From assembly GCA_903927745.1 (NCBI GenBank), contig CAIYOH010000019.1, positions 1 through 36,063 on the forward strand: a DNA stretch of 36,063 nt, written 5' to 3'. The DNA is from an uncultured Mycobacteriaceae bacterium. Its GTDB lineage: Bacteria > Actinomycetota > Actinomycetes > Mycobacteriales > Mycobacteriaceae. The notes below the pieces were generated by a model. It did no database searches. It saw only the letters and a program-made list of their open reading frames with translations, and was not told the DNA's origin. The stretch's first letter is position 1, and the number at the start of each line of letters is the position of its first letter. The position numbers and the translations under genes are program-made. This document shows, in pieces, positions 1 through 8,878 of the stretch.

Positions 1-86
1 CACGACGCCAGCCAATACGTGAGAAACGACGCGAGTAGCAGCAGCACGAGGTAGCTGAGCAACCGGCGCGCCAGGAATCGCGTCAT
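1..86 (-). CDS. oppB: Oligopeptide/dipeptide ABC transporter permease, N-terminus only (truncated by window edge)
   Basis: Minus-strand ATG at 86 reads MTRFLARRLLSYLVLLLLASFLTYWLAS, typical N-terminus of OppB/DppB permeases; divergent from canA as in other mycobacteria. Confidence 0.75.
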   Translation of the reverse strand, partial: MTRFLARRLLSYLVLLLLASFLTYWLAS

Positions 87-276
87 GCGCGATCACGCCG
101 CCCGCGCCGCCCGTGCTGCATCCAGACAGGTTAGCGAGCGGCCCATACTTATTTTAGGATCCGGCTGATTTTAGAGCGTGAGTCGCCGGCCGCCGACTGT
201 TATGGTCGGCCGCGGCACCGTGCTGTCTATCGAACGCAGCTGACGTCGGGCCGTCTTTGCCGCCGAGGAGGCATGC

Positions 277-768
277 GTGACCGTCACCGAGACCTATCTG
301 GGCAACAACGCCAACTACGCGGGGTCATTCAAGGGCCCGCTGCCATTGCCGCCCAGCAAGCACGTCGCTGTGGTCGCGTGCATGGACGCCCGACTCGACG
401 TCTACCGGGTGCTCGGTATCAACGAGGGCGAGTCGCACGTGATTCGCAACGCCGGCGGGGTGGTCACCGATGACGTGATCCGGTCGCTGGCGATCAGCCA
501 GCGGCTGCTGGGAACGCAGGAGATCATCCTGATCCATCACACCGACTGCGGGATGCTGACCTTCCACGACGACGACTTCAAGCGGGCCATCCAGGAAGAA
601 ACCGGCGTCAAGCCGCCGTGGTCGGCCGAGGCCTTCCCCGACGTCGCGGAGGACGTCCGGCAGTCGCTTCGTCGGATCGAGAACAGCCCGTTCGTCACCA
701 AGCACGTGTCGCTTCGTGGGTTCGTCTTCAACGTCGCCACCGGCAAGCTCGAGGAAGTCACCCTCTAG
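277..768 (+). CDS. canA: Beta-class carbonic anhydrase
   Basis: 163 aa; CMDARLD and HHTDCG motifs of beta-carbonic anhydrases; upstream GAGGAGG ribosome-binding site; position before cysD. Confidence 0.9.
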   Translation: MTVTETYLGNNANYAGSFKGPLPLPPSKHVAVVACMDARLDVYRVLGINEGESHVIRNAGGVVTDDVIRSLAISQRLLGTQEIILIHHTDCGMLTFHDDDFKRAIQEETGVKPPWSAEAFPDVAEDVRQSLRRIENSPFVTKHVSLRGFVFNVATGKLEEVTL

Positions 769-791
769 CGGCATCGACACCACGCCACCGC

Positions 792-819
792 GACACCGCA
801 TTGACACCGCCGGGACACC
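792..819 (+). promoter_or_regulatory. Three GACACC direct repeats with 11-bp period upstream of cysD
   Basis: GACACC at 792, 803 and 814 (a fourth at 776). Confidence 0.4.
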
Positions 820-844
820 CCTGGTTAAATTGGGCATAGCCAGT

Positions 845-869
845 AAATATGGTCAACTAGACCATATTT
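845..869 (+). promoter_or_regulatory. Perfect inverted repeat AAATATGGTC-aacta-GACCATATTT, candidate operator of cysD
   Basis: 10-bp perfect arms, 5-bp spacer, ending 17 bp before the cysD start codon. Confidence 0.65.
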
Positions 870-885
870 GTGAGGAAAGCCAGGG

Positions 886-1821
886 GTGCCCGTGACCGCC
901 ACAGTGACGACTGGCCCGGCCGTCGGCCAGTACGAAGTGAGCCAGCTGCGCTCGCTGGAGGCGGAGGCCATCCACATCATCCGGGAGGTGGCTGCGGAAT
1001 TCGAGCGGCCCGTGCTGCTCTTTTCGGGCGGCAAGGACTCGATCGTGATGCTGCACCTGGCGATCAAGGCGTTTCGCCCCGGTCGGCTGCCCTTCCCGGT
1101 GATGCACGTCGACACCGGACACAATTTCGACGAGGTGATCGCGACCCGCGACCAGTTGGTCGCCGAGCACGGATTGCGTCTGGTGGTCGCCTCGGTGCAG
1201 GAGGATATCGACGCGGGACGCGTTGTGGAGACGATCCCGTCGCGCAATCCCATCCAGACCGTGACGCTGCTGCGCGCCATCCGGGAGAACAGGTTCGACG
1301 CCGCGTTCGGCGGGGCGCGCCGCGACGAGGAGAAGGCCCGCGCCAAGGAGCGGGTGTTCAGCTTCCGCGACGAGTTCGGCCAGTGGGACCCCAAGGCCCA
1401 GCGGCCGGAGCTGTGGAACCTCTACAACGGCCGGCACCACAAGGGTGAGCACATCCGCGTCTTCCCGTTGTCCAACTGGACCGAGTTCGATATCTGGGCC
1501 TACATCGGAGCCGAGAAGATCACGCTGCCGTCGATTTATTTCGCGCACCGCCGCGACGTGTTTCGCCGCGACGGCATGCTGGTGGCGGTCGACCGTCACA
1601 TGCGCCCACGCCCCGACGAGCCGGTGTTCGAGGCCACTGTGCGGTTCCGCACCGTCGGGGACGTCACCTGTACCGGATGCGTCGAGTCGCGCGCCGCCAC
1701 CGTGTCGGAGGTCATCGCCGAGACCGCGGTGTCCCGCCTGACCGAGCGGGGCGCCACCCGGGCCGACGACCGGATCTCCGAGGCCGGAATGGAAGACCGC
1801 AAACGAGAGGGCTACTTCTGA
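886..1821 (+). CDS. cysD: Sulfate adenylyltransferase subunit 2
   Basis: 311 aa; LLFSGGKDSIVMLHLAIKAF PP-loop and conserved CysD C-terminus (MEDRKREGYF). Confidence 0.95.
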   Translation: MPVTATVTTGPAVGQYEVSQLRSLEAEAIHIIREVAAEFERPVLLFSGGKDSIVMLHLAIKAFRPGRLPFPVMHVDTGHNFDEVIATRDQLVAEHGLRLVVASVQEDIDAGRVVETIPSRNPIQTVTLLRAIRENRFDAAFGGARRDEEKARAKERVFSFRDEFGQWDPKAQRPELWNLYNGRHHKGEHIRVFPLSNWTEFDIWAYIGAEKITLPSIYFAHRRDVFRRDGMLVAVDRHMRPRPDEPVFEATVRFRTVGDVTCTGCVESRAATVSEVIAETAVSRLTERGATRADDRISEAGMEDRKREGYF

Positions 1822-3671
1822 TGGCCGGGTCGTCCACGCTGTTGCGCCTCGCCACCGCGGGGTCCGTCGACGACGGCAAGTCGACCCTGATCGGCCGCCT
1901 GCTCTACGACTCCAAAGCCGTGATGGAGGATCAGTGGGCGGCGGTGGAGAAGTCGTCGAAGGACCGCGGCCACGATTACACCGACCTCGCGCTGGTCACC
2001 GACGGCCTGCGGGCCGAACGTGAACAAGGCATCACCATCGATGTCGCCTACCGTTACTTCGCCACGCCGAAGCGCAAGTTCATCATCGCCGACACCCCGG
2101 GCCACATCCAGTACACCCGCAACATGGTGACCGGCGCCTCGACCGCCCAGCTGGTGATCGTGCTCGTCGACGCCCGTCACGGCCTGCTCGAGCAGTCGCG
2201 CCGGCACGCGTTTCTGGCGTCGCTGCTGGGCATCCGCCACGTCGTGCTCGCGGTCAACAAGATGGACCTCATCGGCTGGGACAAGGCCACGTTCGAGGCC
2301 ATCCGCGACGAGTTCCACGCCTTCGCCGCGCGGCTGGACGTCCACGACGTCGCCACCATCCCGCTCTCGGCACTGCATGGCGACAACGTGGTGACCAAGT
2401 CCGATGCCGCGCCCTGGTACGAGGGTCCGTCGCTGCTGTCGCACCTCGAGGGGGTGTACATCGCCGGCGACCGCAACATGGTCGACGTGCGGTTCCCGGT
2501 CCAGTACGTCATCCGGCCCCACACCCTCGACCACCAGGATCACCGCAGCTACGCCGGCACGGTGGCCAGCGGGGTGATGCGCCCGGGAGACGAGGTGGTG
2601 GTGCTGCCGGTCGGCAAGACCACCCGGATCACCGCGATCGACGGCCCGAACGGTCCGGTCGAGGAGGCGTTCCCGCCGATGGCCGTATCGGTGAGTCTGG
2701 CCGACGAGATCGACATCTCGCGCGGTGACATGATCGCCCGCACTAACAACCAGCCCAGGATCGCCCAGGACTTCGATGCGACCGTGTGCTGGATGGCCGA
2801 TGGCGCGGTGCTCGAGCCTGGCCGCGACTACGTCATCAAGCACACCACCCGCACCACCGGAGCCCGGGTGACCGCGCTGGACTACCGGCTCGACGTCAAC
2901 ACCCTGCACCGCGACAAGACCGTCAAGGCATTGCAGCTCAACGAACTTGGCCGCATCTCGCTACGTACCCGGGTTCCCCTGCTGCTCGACGAGTACACCC
3001 GCAACGCCAGCACCGGTTCGTTCATCCTCATCGACCCCAACACCAACGGCACGGTGGCGGCGGGAATGGTGCTGCGCGACGCCTCGGCGCAGGCGGCCAG
3101 CCCGAACACCGTGCGGCACCAGTCGTCGGCCGTTGCCGACACCCGGACGCGGGGCACGACGGTCTGGTTCACCGGCTTGTCCGGCTCCGGGAAGTCGTCG
3201 GTGGCCATGATGGTGGAGCAGATGCTTCTCGAAGCCGGCACCCCCGCCTATGTTCTCGACGGCGACAACTTGCGGCACGGCTTGAACTCCGACTTGGGCT
3301 TTTCCATGCCCGACCGCGCCGAGAACCTGCGCAGGCTCGCGCACGTCGCCGCACTGCTCGCCGACTCCGGCCAGATCGTGTTGGTGCCCGCCATCAGCCC
3401 GCTGGCCGAACAGCGCGAACTGGCGCGCACTGTGCACGACGACGCCGGTTTGGCCTTTGTCGAGGTGTACTGCGACACCCCGATGGACGAGTGCGAGCGC
3501 CGCGACCCCAAGGGTCTGTATGCCAGGGCGCGGGCGGGGGAGATCGCGCAGTTCACCGGTATCGACAGTCCGTATCAGCCGCCGGCGAACCCCGAACTGC
3601 GGCTCACCCCGGATCAGACCGTGGAGGAGCAGGCGCAACGCATCCTCGACATGCTGGGAGCGCGGGGCTAG
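1821..3671 (+). CDS. cysN: Bifunctional sulfate adenylyltransferase subunit 1 / adenylylsulfate kinase (CysN-CysC fusion)
   Basis: ATG overlaps cysD stop (TGATG); GTPase motifs [37 protein letters not shown]-terminal APS kinase P-loop GLSGSGKSS. Confidence 0.95.
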   Translation: MAGSSTLLRLATAGSVDDGKSTLIGRLLYDSKAVMEDQWAAVEKSSKDRGHDYTDLALVTDGLRAEREQGITIDVAYRYFATPKRKFIIADTPGHIQYTRNMVTGASTAQLVIVLVDARHGLLEQSRRHAFLASLLGIRHVVLAVNKMDLIGWDKATFEAIRDEFHAFAARLDVHDVATIPLSALHGDNVVTKSDAAPWYEGPSLLSHLEGVYIAGDRNMVDVRFPVQYVIRPHTLDHQDHRSYAGTVASGVMRPGDEVVVLPVGKTTRITAIDGPNGPVEEAFPPMAVSVSLADEIDISRGDMIARTNNQPRIAQDFDATVCWMADGAVLEPGRDYVIKHTTRTTGARVTALDYRLDVNTLHRDKTVKALQLNELGRISLRTRVPLLLDEYTRNASTGSFILIDPNTNGTVAAGMVLRDASAQAASPNTVRHQSSAVADTRTRGTTVWFTGLSGSGKSSVAMMVEQMLLEAGTPAYVLDGDNLRHGLNSDLGFSMPDRAENLRRLAHVAALLADSGQIVLVPAISPLAEQRELARTVHDDAGLAFVEVYCDTPMDECERRDPKGLYARARAGEIAQFTGIDSPYQPPANPELRLTPDQTVEEQAQRILDMLGARG

Positions 3672-3676
3672 CTGTC

Positions 3677-4162
3677 GTGCGTATGTCAGCCAAGGCGGAG
3701 TACGCGGTGCGGGCCATGATCCAGCTCGCCACGGCCGAGAGCGGTGTCCTGGTCAAGACCGACGATCTGGCCCAGTCCCAGGGGATACCGCCGCAATTTC
3801 TCGTCGACATCCTCACCAACCTGCGCAACGACCGCCTGGTGCGCAGCCACCGCGGGCGCGAGGGCGGGTACGAATTGGCCCGGCCCGCGGACGACATCAG
3901 CCTTGCCGACGTGCTGCGCTGCATCGACGGGCCGCTGGCCAGCGTGCGCGACATGGGTCTGGGCGACTTACCCTACGTCGGCCCCACCCAGCCGCTGGCC
4001 GACGTGTGGCGGGCCCTACGGGCCAGCATGCGGTTGGTGTTGGAAGACACCACCATCGCCGATGTCGCGAGCGGCACTCTGCCCGAGCACGTCGCCCGGC
4101 TGGCGAGCGATTATCGGGGCCAAGAGAAGAAGCGGCACGGACCGACCCGCGGCGGCGCGTAG
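3677..4162 (+). CDS. Rrf2 family transcriptional regulator
   Basis: [18 protein letters not shown]...[35 protein letters not shown]; typical Rrf2 wHTH; start GTG 3677 (alternative ATG 3683). Confidence 0.9.
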   Translation: MRMSAKAEYAVRAMIQLATAESGVLVKTDDLAQSQGIPPQFLVDILTNLRNDRLVRSHRGREGGYELARPADDISLADVLRCIDGPLASVRDMGLGDLPYVGPTQPLADVWRALRASMRLVLEDTTIADVASGTLPEHVARLASDYRGQEKKRHGPTRGGA

Positions 4163-4170
4163 CTGTCGTC

Positions 4171-4245
4171 GCGAGCGTGCCCACGCCCTGCGCGAGCGTG
4201 CCCACGCCCTGCGCGAGCGTGCCCACGCCGTGCGCGAGCGTGCGT
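4171..4245. repeat. 21-bp tandem repeat GCGAGCGTGCCCACGCCCTGC, 3 copies plus a partial fourth
   Basis: Copies at 4171-4191, 4192-4212, 4213-4233 (one mismatch), partial from 4234. Confidence 0.85.
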
Positions 4246-4263
4246 GTCTGCTCAGCGACACGC
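4244..4263. terminator. Dyad CGTGTC-tgctcagc-GACACG, possible intrinsic-like terminator or intergenic repeat hairpin
   Basis: 6-bp perfect arms just after the tandem repeats and downstream of the Rrf2 gene; no U-tract. Confidence 0.35.
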
Positions 4264-4353
4264 CGCCAAGGCCGTAATTCTGGGCACCCTCGCGGGGCGA
4301 CGCGCCTGGCGCCGGAGCGAGCCGATATCGGCCGGCATGCCAGAATCTCGGTC

Positions 4354-5244
4354 GTGCGCATAGCGATGACGATGCCGGTGATGGAGCCCGACCTGGATGC
4401 GACGGTCCTGCAGACGTGGGCGCACGCGATCGACGAGGGCCCCTTCTCGTCGCTGTGCTGGGGCGAGCGGATCGCGTTCGACAATCCCGACAACCTGACG
4501 CTGCTGGGTGCGCTGGCCGCCTGGACGAGCCGGGTGCGGCTGGTGACCACTGTGATCGTGCCGCAGTTGCATCACCCGGTGATGCTGGCCAAGGCCCTGG
4601 CCACCGGCGACGTGCTGTGCGGCGGGCGCCTGTCGGTGGGCATCGGGGTGGGCGGCAGGCGGGAGGACTACCAGGCCGTGGATGCCGACCCCGCGACGCA
4701 GACCATCCGCGGTATGGCCGACCGGGTGGCCGTGATGAAACGGGTGTGGGCCGGCGAGAAGGTCAGCGACTCGGTGCTGCCCGTCGGACCGCCGCCGGTC
4801 CAGCCCGGTGGACCGCCGTTGTTGATCGGCACCATCGGGCCCAAGACCGTGCGTCGCGCCGCGGAGTGGGCCGACGGGGTGGCCGGCATCACCCTGGACC
4901 TCAACGCCGCCACACAGAACGATCTCTTCGAGGTCGCGCGCGACGCGTGGGCGCAGGCCGGCAAGCCCAAACCCCACCTGGCGACGTCGTTTTGGTTCGC
5001 GTTCGGTACCCCCGAGCAGTCGCGGGCCCAGATGCACCGTCACCTGCGGCACTACATGAACTGGATTCCGGCCGAGTACATCGACGCGATGGCGCCGACG
5101 ACGGGTTGGGCCGGCACCGAGGACGAGCTGCTGGCTGTGTTGCGAAGATTCGAGGCCATCGGCACCGACGAGGTTCAGCTCATCCCGACGAGTTCGGACA
5201 TCGATCAGCTGCGGCGCGCGGCCGACGTCGCGGCGCGGCTGTAG
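4354..5244 (+). CDS. LLM class F420-dependent oxidoreductase
   Basis: Luciferase-like fold signatures (LAAWTSRVRLVTTVIVPQLHHPVMLAKALATGDVLCGGRLSVGIGVGGRREDY); start GTG 4354. Confidence 0.85.
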   Translation: MRIAMTMPVMEPDLDATVLQTWAHAIDEGPFSSLCWGERIAFDNPDNLTLLGALAAWTSRVRLVTTVIVPQLHHPVMLAKALATGDVLCGGRLSVGIGVGGRREDYQAVDADPATQTIRGMADRVAVMKRVWAGEKVSDSVLPVGPPPVQPGGPPLLIGTIGPKTVRRAAEWADGVAGITLDLNAATQNDLFEVARDAWAQAGKPKPHLATSFWFAFGTPEQSRAQMHRHLRHYMNWIPAEYIDAMAPTTGWAGTEDELLAVLRRFEAIGTDEVQLIPTSSDIDQLRRAADVAARL

Positions 5245-5292
5245 TCCGCGCGGGGGCTGGCCGCGCGGTCGCACCGTCGAGATACTGACGGG

Positions 5293-5829
5293 GTGCCTTT
5301 CATCGAATGCGTGGCGTCCCGCGAGATCTACCGGAATCCGTGGCTGGTGCTCCGGGAGGACGACATCCGCCGCCCGGACGGCAGCGCAGGCATCTACAGC
5401 GTGGTCGACAAGGGGACATACGCGCTGGTGTTGCCCTACGACGGTGGCCGTTTCCGGTTGGTCGAGCAATTCCGGTATCCGCTCGGCGCGCGGCGGTGGG
5501 AGTTTCCGCAGGGCAGCGCCCCTGATCGTGCCGAGGTCGAGCCGGCCGAGCTGGCTGCGCGCGAGCTGCGGGAGGAGACCGGATTGCGCGCGACGTCCTG
5601 GGAGGCGCTCGGCCTGCTCGACGCCGCCGCGGGCATGACCAGTCAGCGTGGCTGGGTCTACCTGGCGACCGGGATCGTCGAGGGGGAGGCGGATCGCGAA
5701 CACGAGGAACAGGACATGCGCAGCGCGTGGTTCACCCGCGATGAGGTCGAGGAGATGATCCGCTCGGGAGTCATCACCGACGCGCAGTCGATCGCCGCCT
5801 ACGGCCTGTTCCTGCTGAGCGGGCAGTGA
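5293..5829 (+). CDS. NUDIX hydrolase
   Basis: 178 aa; NUDIX box region GSAPDRAEVEPAELAARELREETGL. Confidence 0.88.
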   Translation: MPFIECVASREIYRNPWLVLREDDIRRPDGSAGIYSVVDKGTYALVLPYDGGRFRLVEQFRYPLGARRWEFPQGSAPDRAEVEPAELAARELREETGLRATSWEALGLLDAAAGMTSQRGWVYLATGIVEGEADREHEEQDMRSAWFTRDEVEEMIRSGVITDAQSIAAYGLFLLSGQ

Positions 5830-5835
5830 CGCTGT

Positions 5836-6237
5836 CTACCTGCCCCTCGCAGTGCGCCACGTCCCGGTCACGGGGTCGTATTCCGGGTGCAGGTATCCCA
5901 TGGACGTCAGATGCCCCTGCGCCGCCGTCACGGCCTCGTCGACAGCGGTCAGGTCGACGATCCCGGTGACGTACTCCTGCGGGTTGCTGCCGGGCACGCC
6001 GGGCGGCTCGCCCACCTCCCGGACGTCGTCGCACCAGGACGCCTCGTAGTGCAATACCCACCCGTCGGGAAGGTCATCAGCGTGGGGCTTTTGGGCGCGC
6101 AGCCGTTCCAGGTTGGATAGCTGATGCTCAGTCGGGTTGCGGTAGAACAGTACCGGCTCGAAAACGGCTAACGGCTCGCCGGCCATCTCATCCTCGGGCC
6201 GGTAGTCGACGTGGATGGTCGGTAAGGCCGGATGCAT
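5836..6237 (-). CDS. Conserved hypothetical protein, 133 aa
   Basis: Intact ORF, no competing better frame, composition consistent with coding. Confidence 0.6.
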   Translation of the reverse strand: MHPALPTIHVDYRPEDEMAGEPLAVFEPVLFYRNPTEHQLSNLERLRAQKPHADDLPDGWVLHYEASWCDDVREVGEPPGVPGSNPQEYVTGIVDLTAVDEAVTAAQGHLTSMGYLHPEYDPVTGTWRTARGR

Positions 6238-6642
6238 ACCCTATTATCGCACGCCCGTGTTCCCGTATGGCAGTGCGCGAATTGACGGTTGTTCGATTTG
6301 GTCATCGATCGGATCGTGTTGAAAAAATCACCAACTCAGAATTTTTCGCCAGTCTGCGCTACCGTCAGGATTCCGGCGGCGACGCCGCCGCGGTTATGGC
6401 GGTTTAGCCGAATGTCTGCGATGTCATTCCTGTCCACCGCGTGGCAGATCAGCGCCGCCATTGGCACCGACGAGTCGTTCGTCCTCAACATGCCTACTTC
6501 TCTCGACAACTACGACCGAAGTAAGCCCATCGGTCCTCCTGGTCCACCCTGACCGAGCAGGGCGCCGGTGAGGTCGCCGAGCACCTGGCCGGGCGCCGTG
6601 ACGAGTAGGCCAAGCGTGTCGAACTGCTGATCTTGCGTGTGC

Positions 6643-7659
6643 TCATGCGCTGGTAGCGGTTGCCAAGGCTTCGAGCCACTCGTCAACCATGGGAAGTTCT
6701 TGCGGAGGAAGGATGTGCCTTGCTACCAGCCGCTCGTAGGCTTCTGTCAGGAGTGCGGGCATGGTGGACGCCGAGAGAGACCTCAGGCAGTCCCATGCCG
6801 CGGCGACGTTCTGATACATCGGAAGTTCGTCGATGAAGTCGCGAAAAAGGTCGTGCTCGTTCCTGCGCTGGTAACCAGCAGGATCCCCGAATGCGACGCG
6901 CAGATCCAGGGCGTCAAGGACACGCTTGGCGATCACGCTGCGCAGGATGTCTGTGAACCTGAAGCTCACGTGCGTGGGCAGGTACAGCAGCGGGAAAGCG
7001 ACGGCGCTCACCAGGGTCAACTGGGTGTTGAAAGGGCAGAAGGCGCCGGCGGGCAGCACCTGGAGCCTCCCAACGCGAATGAAGTTGACGTCTCTCGCCC
7101 CAAAGACGAGCCGATGGATGGCATCCACGTCGGTGTCTCCGTCGATGAGGAACTGCACCACGGCTACTGGGCCTGCCACGAGTTCGCGCTCCGGCTTCTC
7201 GATCTCTGCGGCGACACGTTCCAACTCGCCGAGCGGAAACCCGCGCGGCCAGATCCGACTCCCGGGCAGACGCAGTGCGAAGACGTTGACGTACTCGGAG
7301 TCAGGGCAGTGGACGAGGCTTCGGTGAGCCTGCTCAATCTCCAGGAACGACGGGCTGAGGGTGGGCCATGTGTCGTCATCGGTGTCGATGATGGCATTGT
7401 GTCCCGCCTCAATGGCCTGCAGATACCCGAGGTTCTTGCGCGAGTAGTGGTTGTGCGGACTTGAGGCGAGCCGGTGCGTGCCCTCGAAGCCCAGGAGGTG
7501 GAAGCGGGTGCCCTCGTAGTCCACCTCCGGGGTCTTGCGATCCGCCACGACGATCACCGGGAAGTGAGCGGCCCACTGTTGCAGCGCGTCACTGGGCGCG
7601 TGGATGCTCGTGATCACCACAGCAGGATTGATCACCGCAGGATTGGACACGGCCGACAC
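6643..7659 (-). CDS. STELLO-type (former DUF288) putative glycosyltransferase
   Basis: 338 aa; YSRKNLGYLQAIEAGHNAIIDTDDDTWP motif resembles STELLO RK-x-GYL-x-AI-x-G-A...D-x-DD; WPRGFPL motif; start GTG 7659 or slightly downstream. Confidence 0.75.
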   Translation of the reverse strand: MSAVSNPAVINPAVVITSIHAPSDALQQWAAHFPVIVVADRKTPEVDYEGTRFHLLGFEGTHRLASSPHNHYSRKNLGYLQAIEAGHNAIIDTDDDTWPTLSPSFLEIEQAHRSLVHCPDSEYVNVFALRLPGSRIWPRGFPLGELERVAAEIEKPERELVAGPVAVVQFLIDGDTDVDAIHRLVFGARDVNFIRVGRLQVLPAGAFCPFNTQLTLVSAVAFPLLYLPTHVSFRFTDILRSVIAKRVLDALDLRVAFGDPAGYQRRNEHDLFRDFIDELPMYQNVAAAWDCLRSLSASTMPALLTEAYERLVARHILPPQELPMVDEWLEALATATSA

Positions 7660-7660
7660 G

Positions 7661-8578
7661 TCATACCAGTTTCGACCACTTGACCGGGTGGATGCCGATG
7701 CAATACGGGTTCTCGTTGAAATACCTGAGTAACGCGTCGACTCCGGAAAAGTCGAACTCGTTTCGCGATTCGAGCCACCTGATGTCGAGCCGTCCGTGCA
7801 GGAGCGTCGTCGGAAGTCCTGACCACGTCAGCATGGTGGGTATTGCCACCTCGACAAACAGTTTCGCGCGCACCGTCCTGGCGAGGAAGTCGGCGATCAT
7901 CCCCGCGTGGGCGTTGGGGAAGACAAGGAAGTCGGAATAGCCGAAGAAGAGGGGGATCTCGATCGACACGTGCCCGGATTCGTCAACCAACTGCGCCACA
8001 TGGAGTTGCACCCATTCCGAGCTGCGCCCAGCCAGGGGCGCCCAGCGGGTATCAGGCATTGCGTCAAGCCGCGCACTATTCGCGCGCCAGATCCCACTCG
8101 TCCGCAGGATGGCGGTCGGGTCCATCTCGCCACTTCCCGCCTCGAGACCAATCGGATCCAACATCGCGATCGCCACATTGTTGGTCCACGCCCACGCCGG
8201 GGCTTCATCTAAGCGCCGCGGGGACGAGGGATCAGTCCTCGCAGTGCAGAATCTCTCGACGGGCAAGACTCCGTCGCCGGCGAATAAAAACTGATCCGCG
8301 TCAGGAACCCGCTTCAGAGCCTCGAGGTCGAAGGTGGGATTCAACACCAGATCGTCGCTGACAACGATCGTGTAGCCCTCAACTGGTCTGGCAGCCTTCA
8401 GGAACTCGACTACGGCTGCCTGGAAGAGATACGGGCCGGTGTAGTACTCGACGTCTCCGCCACCGCCTGGGGGGGCCACGATGGTCACGTCGCCGAACTG
8501 GCTGTTCCAATCGCGGACAGCATCAACCGTCTCCGGAAATGGGTGGTTGTAGACGACACAAACCAGAGGTCGATTCAA
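7661..8578 (-). CDS. Putative glycosyltransferase-like protein paired with the STELLO gene
   Basis: 305 aa; GYTIVVSDDLVLNP (GT-A-like DD motif), FGYSDFLVFP, AKLFVEVAIPTMLTWSG; ends 1 nt before the STELLO ORF start; apparent TTG start. Confidence 0.65.
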   Translation of the reverse strand: MNRPLVCVVYNHPFPETVDAVRDWNSQFGDVTIVAPPGGGGDVEYYTGPYLFQAAVVEFLKAARPVEGYTIVVSDDLVLNPTFDLEALKRVPDADQFLFAGDGVLPVERFCTARTDPSSPRRLDEAPAWAWTNNVAIAMLDPIGLEAGSGEMDPTAILRTSGIWRANSARLDAMPDTRWAPLAGRSSEWVQLHVAQLVDESGHVSIEIPLFFGYSDFLVFPNAHAGMIADFLARTVRAKLFVEVAIPTMLTWSGLPTTLLHGRLDIRWLESRNEFDFSGVDALLRYFNENPYCIGIHPVKWSKLV

Positions 8579-8878
8579 CGTGCTCCCGCGGTCCGTGGCC
8601 AGTGGCAGTGAAACCGTACCCCACCCTCACCCGACTTACCCGCGTCGCCGGTGTCACAGCGACGCGAATCGCACCATGGATGTCTGAGCTTTGTGGGTTG
8701 TTGAGGTGCGGGCCGGCGACCGCGCTCCGGATGGAGTTGGGGTCTTTTTTTATACGTCCGATCAGCCCAAATGAGGAAAGCCGCACTACCCCAAGGCGCT
8801 TTGCTGCCTAGGCCATGATGCGGCTGATATGTCTGTTGCACCCCAGCAACGGGTCCGGTCAACACCCCACGGCTTAGA

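Noticed and set aside
1812-2909. 365-aa minus-strand ORF opposite cysN
   Set aside because: Antisense shadow of the GTPase domain; His/Asp/Val-rich composition typical of mirrored codons
1821-3671. CysN-CysC fusion as a novel architecture
   Set aside because: Well-known bifunctional arrangement in mycobacteria and other bacteria
4171-4245. Tandem repeats as a CRISPR array
   Set aside because: Units are directly contiguous with no spacers, and no cas genes are present
4252-5703. 483-aa minus-strand ORF opposite LLM oxidoreductase and NUDIX
   Set aside because: Antisense shadow ORF; plus-strand genes have clear family motifs
8836-8851. GTTGC-accccа-GCAAC-type hairpin downstream of the methyltransferase gene as a terminator
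   Set aside because: Only a 5-bp stem and no U-tract; too weak to call
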